DNA from: Armatimonadota bacterium
GTDB lineage: Bacteria > Armatimonadota > Fimbriimonadia > Fimbriimonadales > Fimbriimonadaceae
DNA: 11,890 nucleotides
Assembly (NCBI GenBank): GCA_023423495.1
Contig: JAFAFM010000295.1
Span: forward strand, 1-11,890
Direction of reading: 5' to 3'
A program made the translations under genes and the position numbers. Position 1 is the first letter of the stretch. Every line of letters begins with the position of its first letter. Below the pieces are notes generated by a model. That model was not told where the DNA came from. It did not search any database and worked only from the letters and a program-made list of their open reading frames with translations. Shown in pieces: positions 1 through 6,307 of this stretch.

Positions 1-438
1 GTGTCCGAATTCGTGAATAAGGATGGACTCGCCTTTGTAGCGGTCTCCCTTAAGTCCGAGCAAGTTTTCCTCCGCTCCACTGACACATGGCCGCTCGACG
101 GTTGCACCTAAGCCTCGGGCGCGCTTGTTCCAATCTGTGGACGGGAACACTTTCTGCAAATCCGAATGTTCGGGGATGTCCAGGGTTTGCTCGATGGGCG
201 CCATGATGGCGATTCGAAGCTTTCGCTCTTTCATGGGCTGGACAATTTCGGGTCGCTTCCGAAGCATCACTTCTACAAGATCTGCTGCTTGTAACAACGC
301 CTTGTCGCTGACCTTCTCGGACGAAACGATCGGCAGACCTAGAACCAGCACGCACTTTTTGTAGAAGGTCGGAAGTTTGAGTTCTGCAGGTGGAGCCGAT
401 ACCTGGCTGCACAAGAGCAACGCGAAGAGAGAGATCAT
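1..438 (-). CDS. Secreted putative zinc metallopeptidase-like protein, N-terminal part (cut by left window edge)
   Basis: The frame is open from an ATG at 438 to the window edge, giving 146 residues and no stop, so the gene continues outside. The first 15 or so residues (MISLFALLLC then SQVSA) look like a Sec signal peptide with cleavage after VSA. Cys10 is a poor lipobox because no positive n-region precedes it. The visible part ends with residues 139-146 SILIHEFGH-like, in which HEFGH fits the HExxH zinc-protease motif. The last His codon is the very first three bases of the window, so the third metal ligand cannot be checked. Residues 103-109 (DWNKRAR) and the stretch before the HExxH look conserved in uncharacterised secreted proteins I recall from Planctomycetes and Armatimonadota; that is memory, not a search. 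The start overlaps the stop of the upstream permease by 4 bases (ATGA), implying translational coupling and one mRNA. Peptidase activity is an inference. Confidence 0.78.
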   Translation of the reverse strand, partial: MISLFALLLCSQVSAPPAELKLPTFYKKCVLVLGLPIVSSEKVSDKALLQAADLVEVMLRKRPEIVQPMKERKLRIAIMAPIEQTLDIPEHSDLQKVFPSTDWNKRARGLGATVERPCVSGAEENLLGLKGDRYKGESILIHEFGH

Positions 439-2054
439 CGCTCACCCGGCAACACTATGCCTCTCATGATGAAGCTCTGGGCAAAAAGGAAGACCACCAA
501 CGTTGGCAGGGCCGCCAAGGTGATTGCCGCCATCATCACTGCTTTCGGCGCAATGCTCTGCAACTGGTAGATCCACACCATCAACGTCCACATATTCTGG
601 TCCTGGACCACCAAAAATGCATAGATAAATGTTCCGTACGCGCTCATAAACGCAAGCAGCGCCAGATATCCCAGGACAGGCATGGAAAGTGGCAATGTGA
701 TCCGCAGAAGCATCGTGAATTCCTTCGCGCCGTCCAGCTGTCCGGCCTCGTACAGTTCTTGTGGCAACGAGTCGAAGAAGCCCTTGAGCAGGAAGATCAT
801 GTAGCCGCTTGCCGCGGTTGGCAGCACCAATGCCGCGAAGGTGTTCAACAGGTTCAGATCCTTCAGCAGAAGGAAGGACGGAATCAGCGCGACTTCGGCC
901 GGAAACGCCATCGTGGCGAGCAGAAAGATCAAGATTTTGCCGCTGGCCTTGATGGGATAGCGGCTAAGCGCAAATGCGGCGAGCGGGTTGACGGTCAGCT
1001 GCGTGAGGATCGCCAAAAAGCAGAACAGCACGGTATTGAACACCGTCCGGCCGTTGAGCAGGATGTAATCCAGCACGTAGCTGTAGTTCCGAAGCGCGAA
1101 GTCCTTCTTGATTTCACCTTGACGCTCGACCAGGGTCGCCCGCTCGAAAGACATGATAGGCAGCGTTTTTGTGCCCAGTGCAACGGGATCGCCAACGTCG
1201 ACGGGTCCAATCTCCCCACCCTTTGAGAATCTCGCCCACATGGATTCGAGCGACTCCTTGGCATATCGCAGCGGCAGCCCCCGACTTTTGAACTCAGCCA
1301 AAAAAGCGGGTGGCGCCGTGCTAGGGTGCAACTCCTCAAACTTCTTGGCTGTCCCTTTGATTTCGTCTGGCACCAACGGAAACTGTCCCTGAAATCGACC
1401 CTTAACCCACTGTTGATAAATCCACTGCGTGCGGACGGGAATTCGGTATTCCACGGGCAGAGTTGCCTTGAAAATCAGCCAATCCTTGTATTTCTGATCT
1501 TGCTTGGCTTTCCAAGCTTTACGGTCCAGCTGCTCCGTGGGGACGACAATGGTTTGAAATGCCGTATTCTCCTCGATGTACGCCTTGTTCAGCGCTTCGA
1601 TGTTAGGAAACCTGTCCTTCAACCACGCCTGATAACGGTTAACGAGGCGGCTGGTGACTTGGTTTGGCGCCTGCTGGAAACCTGCCATCCAGTAATCCAG
1701 CGGAAGAGCATTCAGAAACTCTTTGTACTTAGCCAAGTCCCCCTGCGAGGCATCCTCCCCGAACCTGGAAGACGCGATCATGGAGGCATCGCCACGGTAC
1801 TTATCGTCGATGTACTTGCCAAGCAGGGATTCGGGCTTGAGAACTCCAGCTTCGTCCCGACTCTCGATGACGCTCCAGTAAGTTGGAATAAGCTTGTTGT
1901 CGTTCTGATCGGTGGCGCCCTTAAAGCCGGTGGAGACCATCAGGATGAAAGGGTAGATGGTCGTGAGCGCGCCAAGTGTCAGGATGGCATACAGGACAAG
2001 CATCGCGACACGGGCTCGCGGCCGCTTTCTCCCGACTTTGCCGACCAGGCTCAT
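435..2054 (-). CDS. MalG-type carbohydrate ABC transporter permease with a large periplasmic insertion
   Basis: This is an inner-membrane permease subunit of a binding-protein-dependent sugar importer (MalG/CUT1 class). TM1 lies at about residues 17-40. TM2-TM6 lie near 335-362, 373-398, 403-427, 457-482 and 505-530. The EAA loop that docks on the ATPase is at about 434-456 (LYEAGQLDGA and then LP). The C-terminus GIVLPGER is MalG-like. At 539 residues it is nearly twice the usual 270-300. The excess is a hydrophilic block at about 45-330 between TM1 and TM2, predicted to lie outside the membrane. Two segments within it resemble each other, about 109-150 and 188-222, each with KYK(E/D) near the start and W(L/V)K-x-RF at the end. 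No MalF partner, solute-binding protein or ATPase lies in the window. The ATG has no Shine-Dalgarno; it follows the HAD gene by 21 bases and overlaps the next gene by 4. The substrate cannot be told. Confidence 0.9.
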   Translation of the reverse strand: MSLVGKVGRKRPRARVAMLVLYAILTLGALTTIYPFILMVSTGFKGATDQNDNKLIPTYWSVIESRDEAGVLKPESLLGKYIDDKYRGDASMIASSRFGEDASQGDLAKYKEFLNALPLDYWMAGFQQAPNQVTSRLVNRYQAWLKDRFPNIEALNKAYIEENTAFQTIVVPTEQLDRKAWKAKQDQKYKDWLIFKATLPVEYRIPVRTQWIYQQWVKGRFQGQFPLVPDEIKGTAKKFEELHPSTAPPAFLAEFKSRGLPLRYAKESLESMWARFSKGGEIGPVDVGDPVALGTKTLPIMSFERATLVERQGEIKKDFALRNYSYVLDYILLNGRTVFNTVLFCFLAILTQLTVNPLAAFALSRYPIKASGKILIFLLATMAFPAEVALIPSFLLLKDLNLLNTFAALVLPTAASGYMIFLLKGFFDSLPQELYEAGQLDGAKEFTMLLRITLPLSMPVLGYLALLAFMSAYGTFIYAFLVVQDQNMWTLMVWIYQLQSIAPKAVMMAAITLAALPTLVVFLFAQSFIMRGIVLPGER

Positions 2055-2063
2055 AGCTGCTGG

Positions 2064-2069
2064 AGAATA
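2064..2069 (-). promoter_or_regulatory. Candidate internal -10 element (TATTCT) before the permease
   Basis: A TAnnnT hexamer sits 9 bases before the permease ATG in the 21-base gap after the HAD gene. No Shine-Dalgarno is visible in that gap. It fits the pattern seen at other starts in this window, but no clear -35 is present and the gene may simply be co-transcribed from upstream. Confidence 0.3.
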
Positions 2070-2075
2070 CCGGGT

Positions 2076-2837
2076 TTAACGGAATTGTCTGGAAGCAGGG
2101 ACGAGGTCGGCAACACTCGGTAACCAAGATTGTCCCTCTGGCGCATCCAACGCTGCGCCGGTCATGACCAAGAGGGTCTCGCAGCCTGCGCGTTTGCCCG
2201 CTTCCACGTCCGTGTCCATCCTGTCCCCGATGACCAAAGCATCGGTCGGATTCAGTCCTGCGTCGCGAAGAATCAATTCGACAAGGTAGGGATTTGGCTT
2301 ACCGACCACAAACGGCGCGTTCTCGGCGCACGTTTGGACTGCCGCCACAATTGAGCCCGCGCCGGGAATGAACTGCCCTCCTTCGACAGGATAAGTTGGA
2401 TCCGTGTTAGAGGCAATGAAGCGGGCTCCGGCCCTGATCTCCTTCATGGCCGCCGACATAAGTTCATAGGAGAACGTCCGGCAGATGCCGACCACAACTG
2501 CTTCCGCGCCTTCCTCCACGACCTCGATCCCCGCATCCTGAAGGGTCAATTTCAGGCCTGGCTCGCCCACGACGAACGCGCGGCGAACCTGCATCGCCGT
2601 CAAGCAGGCTGCGACGCCGATGGCAGACGAGTAAATCTCCTTCGGTTCAGCTTCGAATCCCATGCCCCGCAGCTTGTTTAGGTAGGTCTCCAGAGTCTGA
2701 CCGGAGTTGTTCGTGAGAAAGCGAACTTTTGAGCCTGCCGACCGGACGCGCTGGACGCAGTCGACGGCTCCAGGGATGGGTTCGTTGCCACGAAACAGTG
2801 TTCCGTCCAAGTCGAAAATGTATAGGGCGTAGGACAC
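2076..2837 (-). CDS. HAD-IIA family phosphatase (NagD/phosphoglycolate phosphatase-like)
   Basis: This is a soluble Mg2+-dependent phosphatase that probably removes phosphate from a small sugar or organic phosphate. Numbered from the GTG at 2837 (253 residues), motif I is FDLDGT at 8-13, with nucleophile D9 and acid/base D11. Motif II is TNNSGQ at 42-47, the motif III lysine is in VGKPNP (K180), and motif IV is GDRMDTD at 204-210. The C2-type cap lies between motifs II and III. Length and motif order are normal for HAD-IIA proteins. A longer version starting with TTG at 2864 is possible. I prefer GTG 2837 because motif I then sits at the usual distance from the N-terminus and a TACAAT -10-like element lies 8 bases upstream. 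The gene leads the unit with the sugar permease, which suggests, but does not prove, sugar-phosphate metabolism. The substrate is not predictable. Confidence 0.9.
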   Translation of the reverse strand: MSYALYIFDLDGTLFRGNEPIPGAVDCVQRVRSAGSKVRFLTNNSGQTLETYLNKLRGMGFEAEPKEIYSSAIGVAACLTAMQVRRAFVVGEPGLKLTLQDAGIEVVEEGAEAVVVGICRTFSYELMSAAMKEIRAGARFIASNTDPTYPVEGGQFIPGAGSIVAAVQTCAENAPFVVGKPNPYLVELILRDAGLNPTDALVIGDRMDTDVEAGKRAGCETLLVMTGAALDAPEGQSWLPSVADLVPASRQFR

Positions 2838-2845
2838 GATCGTTG

Positions 2846-2851
2846 ATTGTA
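2846..2851 (-). promoter_or_regulatory. Candidate -10 element (TACAAT) for the HAD/permease unit
   Basis: TACAAT on the minus strand ends 8 bases before GTG 2837, so transcription would begin at or next to the start codon. No good Shine-Dalgarno precedes that GTG and I see no convincing -35. It supports GTG 2837 over TTG 2864 as the start. Confidence 0.45.
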
Positions 2852-2890
2852 TCTCTGGCTCCAAAGTCCCCTGGCCAATTCAGGGAGCGG

Positions 2891-2896
2891 TAGCCT
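2891..2896 (+). promoter_or_regulatory. Candidate -10 element (TAGCCT) for the epimerase unit
   Basis: A TAnnnT hexamer lies 8 bases before GTG 2905. It is a weak match to TATAAT, but its position equals that of the other candidate elements. It lies in the short divergent region shared with the HAD gene. GGGAG at 2883-2887 is too far from the start (17 bases) to be a good ribosome site. Confidence 0.3.
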
Positions 2897-2904
2897 GAAA
2901 GTCT

Positions 2905-3942
2905 GTGTTAAGTGTCGCCTTCCGTCGTTTGGAGCTACAGAAGCTTTACCCTCTGGCTATCAGCCGGGGCGTGACAAGCTCGTCGGAGAACCTATTCGTC
3001 GAAGTCACGGACGGCACCCACACGGGCATCGGTGAGTTATCGCCCGCTACTGGAAGTCAGTGGACCGCTGAGCGTGGCCAAGCCCAAATCGAAGCCATAT
3101 GGCCCGTTATTGGCGGTAAATCCATCAACGCCGCTTGGCAGGTCATGAAGACTGCAAGCATCGACCCGCCCGCGATGGCGGCGGTCGACATTGCCCTGTG
3201 GGATCTAACGGCCAAACGGGCGAATCTTCCGCTGTACCAGTTGCTCGGATTGGACAAGACGCAGCCGCCGCCCAGCGTGACAATTGGAATCAATCCTCCC
3301 GAGGTCACCAAAGAAAGGGTGCCGGCAATCCTGGAAGCGACCCGTGCCAAATGTCTGAAGATCAAGCTGGGTTCCCCGGAAGGTCGTGACTTCGACAAAG
3401 CGCATTTTCTCGCGGCTAAGGAAGCGGCCGCTCCCTTTGGGGCAAAGCTCAGGGTCGATGCGAATGGCGGTTGGACAGTCGACGAGGCCAAGATGATGAT
3501 GCAATGGCTCGCTGGGCAAGGGGTGGACTATGTGGAACAGCCTCTGGTGGAAGGCGCGGAAGGCGACCTACCGCGGATCTTCGAAGGAAGGCCACTGCCC
3601 ATATTTGTGGACGAAAGCTGTCGCTTTAGTCCCGACATTCCTAAATGGGGAAATGCTGTTGACGGCATAAACCTAAAATTAATGAAGTGCGGCGGAATAA
3701 CGGAAGCGCTTCGGATCGTTGCGACCGCACGAGCGTTCGGACTTAGAACCATGATCGGCTGTATGAGCGAATCGAGCATTGCCATCGCTGCGGGCGCTTC
3801 GCTGGGGTCACTTTTCGACTATATCGACTTGGATTCGCATCTTAACCTGAACCCCGATCCTGCGGACGGGGCGCCAATTGTCGACGGCGCTATTCAATGC
3901 TCCGAGCAACCCGGCCATGGCGGGAGACTCGTCCATGCTTAG
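2905..3942 (+). CDS. MR-MLE enolase-superfamily epimerase/racemase (L-Ala-D/L-Glu epimerase or N-acetyl-D-Glu racemase type)
   Basis: This cytosolic enzyme inverts the alpha-carbon of a glutamate-type substrate by a two-lysine 1,1-proton transfer. The capping domain covers about residues 1-115 and the barrel the rest, 345 residues in all, the family's usual size. Visible residues are the catalytic KxK at K152/K154 (LKIKLG), the Mg2+ ligands D185 (VDANGGW), E211 (VEQPL) and D236 (VDES), and the second catalytic lysine K258 with K261 (LKLMKCGG). D308-x-D310 near the C-terminus matches the DxD pair that binds the substrate amino group in dipeptide epimerases. The GTG at 2905 starts directly before the first beta strand. 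The gene overlaps the DUF1611 gene by 8 bases. That pairing is the arrangement described for DgcA (N-acetyl-D-Glu racemase) with DgcN, while muropeptide recycling (Ala-Glu epimerisation) is the older alternative. The fold is certain; the choice of substrate is inferred. Confidence 0.92.
   Translation: MLSVAFRRLELQKLYPLAISRGVTSSSENLFVEVTDGTHTGIGELSPATGSQWTAERGQAQIEAIWPVIGGKSINAAWQVMKTASIDPPAMAAVDIALWDLTAKRANLPLYQLLGLDKTQPPPSVTIGINPPEVTKERVPAILEATRAKCLKIKLGSPEGRDFDKAHFLAAKEAAAPFGAKLRVDANGGWTVDEAKMMMQWLAGQGVDYVEQPLVEGAEGDLPRIFEGRPLPIFVDESCRFSPDIPKWGNAVDGINLKLMKCGGITEALRIVATARAFGLRTMIGCMSESSIAIAAGASLGSLFDYIDLDSHLNLNPDPADGAPIVDGAIQCSEQPGHGGRLVHA
3922..3926 (+). promoter_or_regulatory. Shine-Dalgarno site deciding the DUF1611 start
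   Basis: GGGAG lies 8 bases before ATG 3935, inside the end of the epimerase gene. It favours this ATG over the in-frame ATGs at 3878 and 3917, which would extend the protein by 19 or 6 residues without a ribosome site as good. Confidence 0.6.
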
Positions 3943-4993
3943 GCGCGATGAACCTCTTGCCATCTACATGGAGGGGGCGAGCCTCAGCCCGATCGGAAAG
4001 ATGGGCTTTGGCATCCTGCGCTACAGCCCAAATCCGGTCGCCTGTGTAATCGACTCCGAGCATGCGGGCAAGTGCTGCACGGAAGTGATGGGACTACCCC
4101 GCGAAGCGCCGATCGTCTCGACCGTCGAGGAAGCTCGAGCAAGGGGCGCAAAGGTGCTGGTGCTTGGCATTGCACCTCAAGGCGGTTTGATTCCCAACGA
4201 GTGGTACAGCGTAATCGACGAGGCAGTGGCGAGAGGGCTGTCCGTAGTAAACGGACTACACGACTTATTGGCACCGCGCTACAGCGAGCTTTCGGCTGGG
4301 CAATACATTTGGGATATCCGTATCGAGCCTGCCGGCATTGGCGTGGCCCAGGGCGCACCCGCAAAGCTGAAGAACAAGCGTGTCCTGATGATCGGAACCG
4401 ACATGGCGATTGGCAAGATGACCGCGGGCCTGGAACTGTTCCGGGTTCTCCGTGAGAGAGGCGCCAACGCAGAGTTTGTGGCCACCGGGCAGATCGGAAT
4501 TACGATCACTGGTCGTGGCGTTCCGCTCGATGCGGTGCGCGTGGATTACGCTTGCGGAGCGATGGAGAAAGCCGTTGTCGACGCTTCTCAAAACGCGGAT
4601 TATGTGATCGTTGAAGGCCAAGGCTCGCTGGTACACCCCGGCAGCACGGCAACATTGCCGCTCCTTCGGGGAACGATGCCCACCCATTTGATCCTCTGCC
4701 ACCGAGCGAACCAGACCCATTTGCAAAAGCTATGTGATGTGGAAATTCCGCCTTTGGGAGACTTGATCAGGTTATACGAGGACCTGGCCTCCACGATCGG
4801 CACCTTCCCCCGACCCAAGACGCTCGGCATCGCACTGGACACCAGTCGGCTGGAAGAAATTGACGCCCTTTGCGCCATGGCAAAGATCGAGCGAGAAACC
4901 GGGTATATGACCGTCGACCCGGTTCGCTACGGGCCGGATCGCTTGGCGAACACCTTAATGGGTTACGAGTGCTGCATGTCCCATAGGAACTGA
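3935..4993 (+). CDS. DUF1611 family P-loop protein (DgcN-like D-glutamate N-acetyltransferase candidate)
   Basis: A DUF1611 protein of 352 residues counted from ATG 3935. The N-terminal part (about 1-130) is a Rossmann-like alpha/beta domain. The C-terminal part is P-loop-like, with GTDMAIGKMT at 154-163 as the phosphate-binding loop and EGQGSLVHPG around 227-236 as the second conserved block. Members of this family were long of unknown function. I recall work on marine Proteobacteria and haloarchaea assigning DgcN (DUF1611) as a D-glutamate N-acetyltransferase working with the racemase DgcA to turn D-Glu into N-acetyl-L-Glu. The neighbour here is exactly such an enolase-family enzyme, overlapping by 8 bases, so the same pathway is plausible. 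This protein may lie outside the characterised clade, so the reaction is inference. The gene's last 31 bases overlap the 3' end of the opposing AAA ATPase gene. Confidence 0.88.
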   Translation: MLRRDEPLAIYMEGASLSPIGKMGFGILRYSPNPVACVIDSEHAGKCCTEVMGLPREAPIVSTVEEARARGAKVLVLGIAPQGGLIPNEWYSVIDEAVARGLSVVNGLHDLLAPRYSELSAGQYIWDIRIEPAGIGVAQGAPAKLKNKRVLMIGTDMAIGKMTAGLELFRVLRERGANAEFVATGQIGITITGRGVPLDAVRVDYACGAMEKAVVDASQNADYVIVEGQGSLVHPGSTATLPLLRGTMPTHLILCHRANQTHLQKLCDVEIPPLGDLIRLYEDLASTIGTFPRPKTLGIALDTSRLEEIDALCAMAKIERETGYMTVDPVRYGPDRLANTLMGYECCMSHRN

Positions 4994-6195
4994 ATAGGCA
5001 CACCGTAGATGTCTTTGCTGAACTTCACGACCTCGGAGCCGTGATACAGTACGACTCCCCGGACGAATTGCTCAGGCGCAACCTCTTGTAGATACCGAAG
5101 ACCATCTGCATCTTCGTTCCGTAGGGAGCGGGTTGTGCGGACTTCAACCCCGGCAATCTTCTGATCCTTGGTTTCCAACACAAAATCGACTTCCAAATTC
5201 CGCACCGTTTTGAAGTGCATCAGCCATGGCCGGACTCGACCAAAGTTGCATTGCTTCTTGAGCTCCATCGCGACAAAGTTCTCCATTACCGGCGCTTGTC
5301 GCAGTGGCTGCCCCTCAAAGTAACGCAGATCGTAGTTCGCCAAACTGCAGAGCAGACCTGTGTCGACGAGATAAAGTTTGGGCGACTTCGTCACGATTCG
5401 CCCCCGGTAATTGGTGCTCCACGCTGGCACTTTGTGAATGAGGAAGATGACTTCGAGCAAGTCAATGTAGCGCTTCAATGACGTGTACGGGATTTGGAGT
5501 TCTGCCGCCAGGCTATTGGCATTGAGGATTGACCCCGAACGCGCTGCAATCAGGGAGAACAGTCGTGGCATTTGGGAGATGGCATCGATGTTCGCGATGT
5601 CGCGGATGTCACGATCCAGGATTGTCTTCACGTACGAGTCAAACCAAGCGCGGCGTCTTTCCGGAGTCTTTCTTTGCGCGGGCTCCGGGAACCCTCCAAT
5701 CGTCATCCGTGGATACAAGTCAGGATCGCGTTCTTGGTCGCTCACTTTGAAATCCTTTTCGAATAAAGCGTCGACAAATCTATCCGCGGCTCCCTCCAAC
5801 TCCCCCTGTGAAAACGGAAGCAGGTTGACGACTTCCATCCGCCCTGCGAGCGAGTCCCCGATCTTCGGCATGTGGAGAACGTTTGCCGAGCCCGTCAGTA
5901 GGAAGCGACCCGGGGTGCGATCCCGATCGATCTCCGCTTTGAGCGGCAGAAAGATCTCCGGGACTCGTTGGACTTCATCGATTGTTGCCGGACCATCTAA
6001 TGACTTGAGAAACTCGACAGGATTGAGCTTGGCGGCGGCCATCGACCTTGGATCGTCGAAGGTCACCATCGTGCGACCAGCGCTAACTGAATTGGCAATG
6101 GTGCTCTTCCCGCACTGTCGTGGACCTACGATCATGACAATCGGCGTGTCTGAGAGCGCTTCGGTGATGTCCCGTTCCTGCTTTCGCTTAACCAC
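4963..6195 (-). CDS. AAA_14/DUF4143 ATP-binding protein
   Basis: A 410-residue protein of the widespread ATPase family with an N-terminal AAA_14 domain and a C-terminal DUF4143 domain, function unknown. The start MVKRKQERDI is the typical N-terminus. Walker A is GPRQCGKST at 24-32, Walker B is TIDEVQ at 71-76, and the sensor-like LLTGSAN is at 99-105. The DUF4143 part (about 190-360) shows KTILDRDIRDI, LLEVIFLIHKVPAW, LYLVDTGLL and ENFVAMEL. The restriction-nuclease-like stretch EVDFVLE is followed by GVEVR, where many relatives have EVK or EIK, so the last lysine is replaced by arginine. The start is GTG, without Shine-Dalgarno, with TAGAAT 7 bases upstream. Such genes often occur singly and scattered in genomes, which fits acquisition by transfer, but I see no flanking mobile sequence. 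It is convergent with and overlaps the DUF1611 gene by 31 bases. Confidence 0.92.
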   Translation of the reverse strand: MVKRKQERDITEALSDTPIVMIVGPRQCGKSTIANSVSAGRTMVTFDDPRSMAAAKLNPVEFLKSLDGPATIDEVQRVPEIFLPLKAEIDRDRTPGRFLLTGSANVLHMPKIGDSLAGRMEVVNLLPFSQGELEGAADRFVDALFEKDFKVSDQERDPDLYPRMTIGGFPEPAQRKTPERRRAWFDSYVKTILDRDIRDIANIDAISQMPRLFSLIAARSGSILNANSLAAELQIPYTSLKRYIDLLEVIFLIHKVPAWSTNYRGRIVTKSPKLYLVDTGLLCSLANYDLRYFEGQPLRQAPVMENFVAMELKKQCNFGRVRPWLMHFKTVRNLEVDFVLETKDQKIAGVEVRTTRSLRNEDADGLRYLQEVAPEQFVRGVVLYHGSEVVKFSKDIYGVPIQFLWDMQHS

Positions 6196-6202
6196 AAAAC
6201 CA

Positions 6203-6208
6203 ATTCTA
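6203..6208 (-). promoter_or_regulatory. Candidate -10 element (TAGAAT) for the AAA ATPase
   Basis: TAGAAT ends 7 bases before GTG 6195, and no Shine-Dalgarno is present between them. The region 17 bases further upstream (TGAAAT) lies within one arm of the inverted repeat at 6225-6249, so a protein bound there could block this promoter. Confidence 0.45.
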
Positions 6209-6224
6209 CTTAGGTTATGGATGC

Positions 6225-6249
6225 AATTTCACCATTAAGTGGTGAAATT
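6225..6249. repeat. Perfect inverted repeat between divergent genes, possible operator
   Basis: The arms are AATTTCACCA (6225-6234) and TGGTGAAATT (6240-6249), ten bases each, separated by five bases (TTAAG). It lies in the 112-base region between the divergent AAA ATPase and response-regulator genes. It is AT-rich compared with its surroundings and has no T-run, so it does not look like a terminator. Dyad symmetry at this place fits binding by a dimeric regulator. Which protein would bind is unknown. Confidence 0.6.
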
Positions 6250-6294
6250 ATTCGTTGAGCGACCGGATGGCGGTTCTGAAGATGCAGACACAGA

Positions 6295-6300
6295 TATACT
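6295..6300 (+). promoter_or_regulatory. Candidate -10 element (TATACT) for the response regulator/purE unit
   Basis: TATACT matches TATAAT at five of six bases and lies 7 bases before ATG 6308, placing the predicted transcription start at the ATG. No clear -35 is visible. The only Shine-Dalgarno-like string, GGAG at 6301-6304, is just 3 bases from the ATG. Confidence 0.5.
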
Positions 6301-6307
6301 GGAGTCG

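Noticed and set aside
50..445. Minus-strand open frame of 131 codons starting at 445
   Set aside because: It overlaps the HEFGH protein in another frame. Its composition (Arg/Ser/Cys-rich) is shadow-like, whereas the frame from 438 has a signal peptide, an HExxH motif and the ATGA coupling.
390..1226. Long plus-strand open frame (278 codons) opposite the permease
   Set aside because: The translation is rich in Gln, His and Arg with no recognisable domain, and it is antisense to a permease with clear membrane segments and EAA motif. It is a shadow frame.
1326..2123. Plus-strand open frame of 265 codons opposite the permease N-terminal half
   Set aside because: No domain, signal peptide or ribosome site is visible, and the permease frame on the other strand explains the openness.
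5483..6238. Plus-strand open frame of 251 codons opposite the AAA ATPase
   Set aside because: Ser/Arg-rich translation with no motifs, lying fully antisense to an ATPase with intact Walker motifs.
6239..6307. Upstream extension of the response regulator from GTG 6239
   Set aside because: The extension begins inside the inverted repeat and adds 23 residues before the receiver fold, with no family resemblance.
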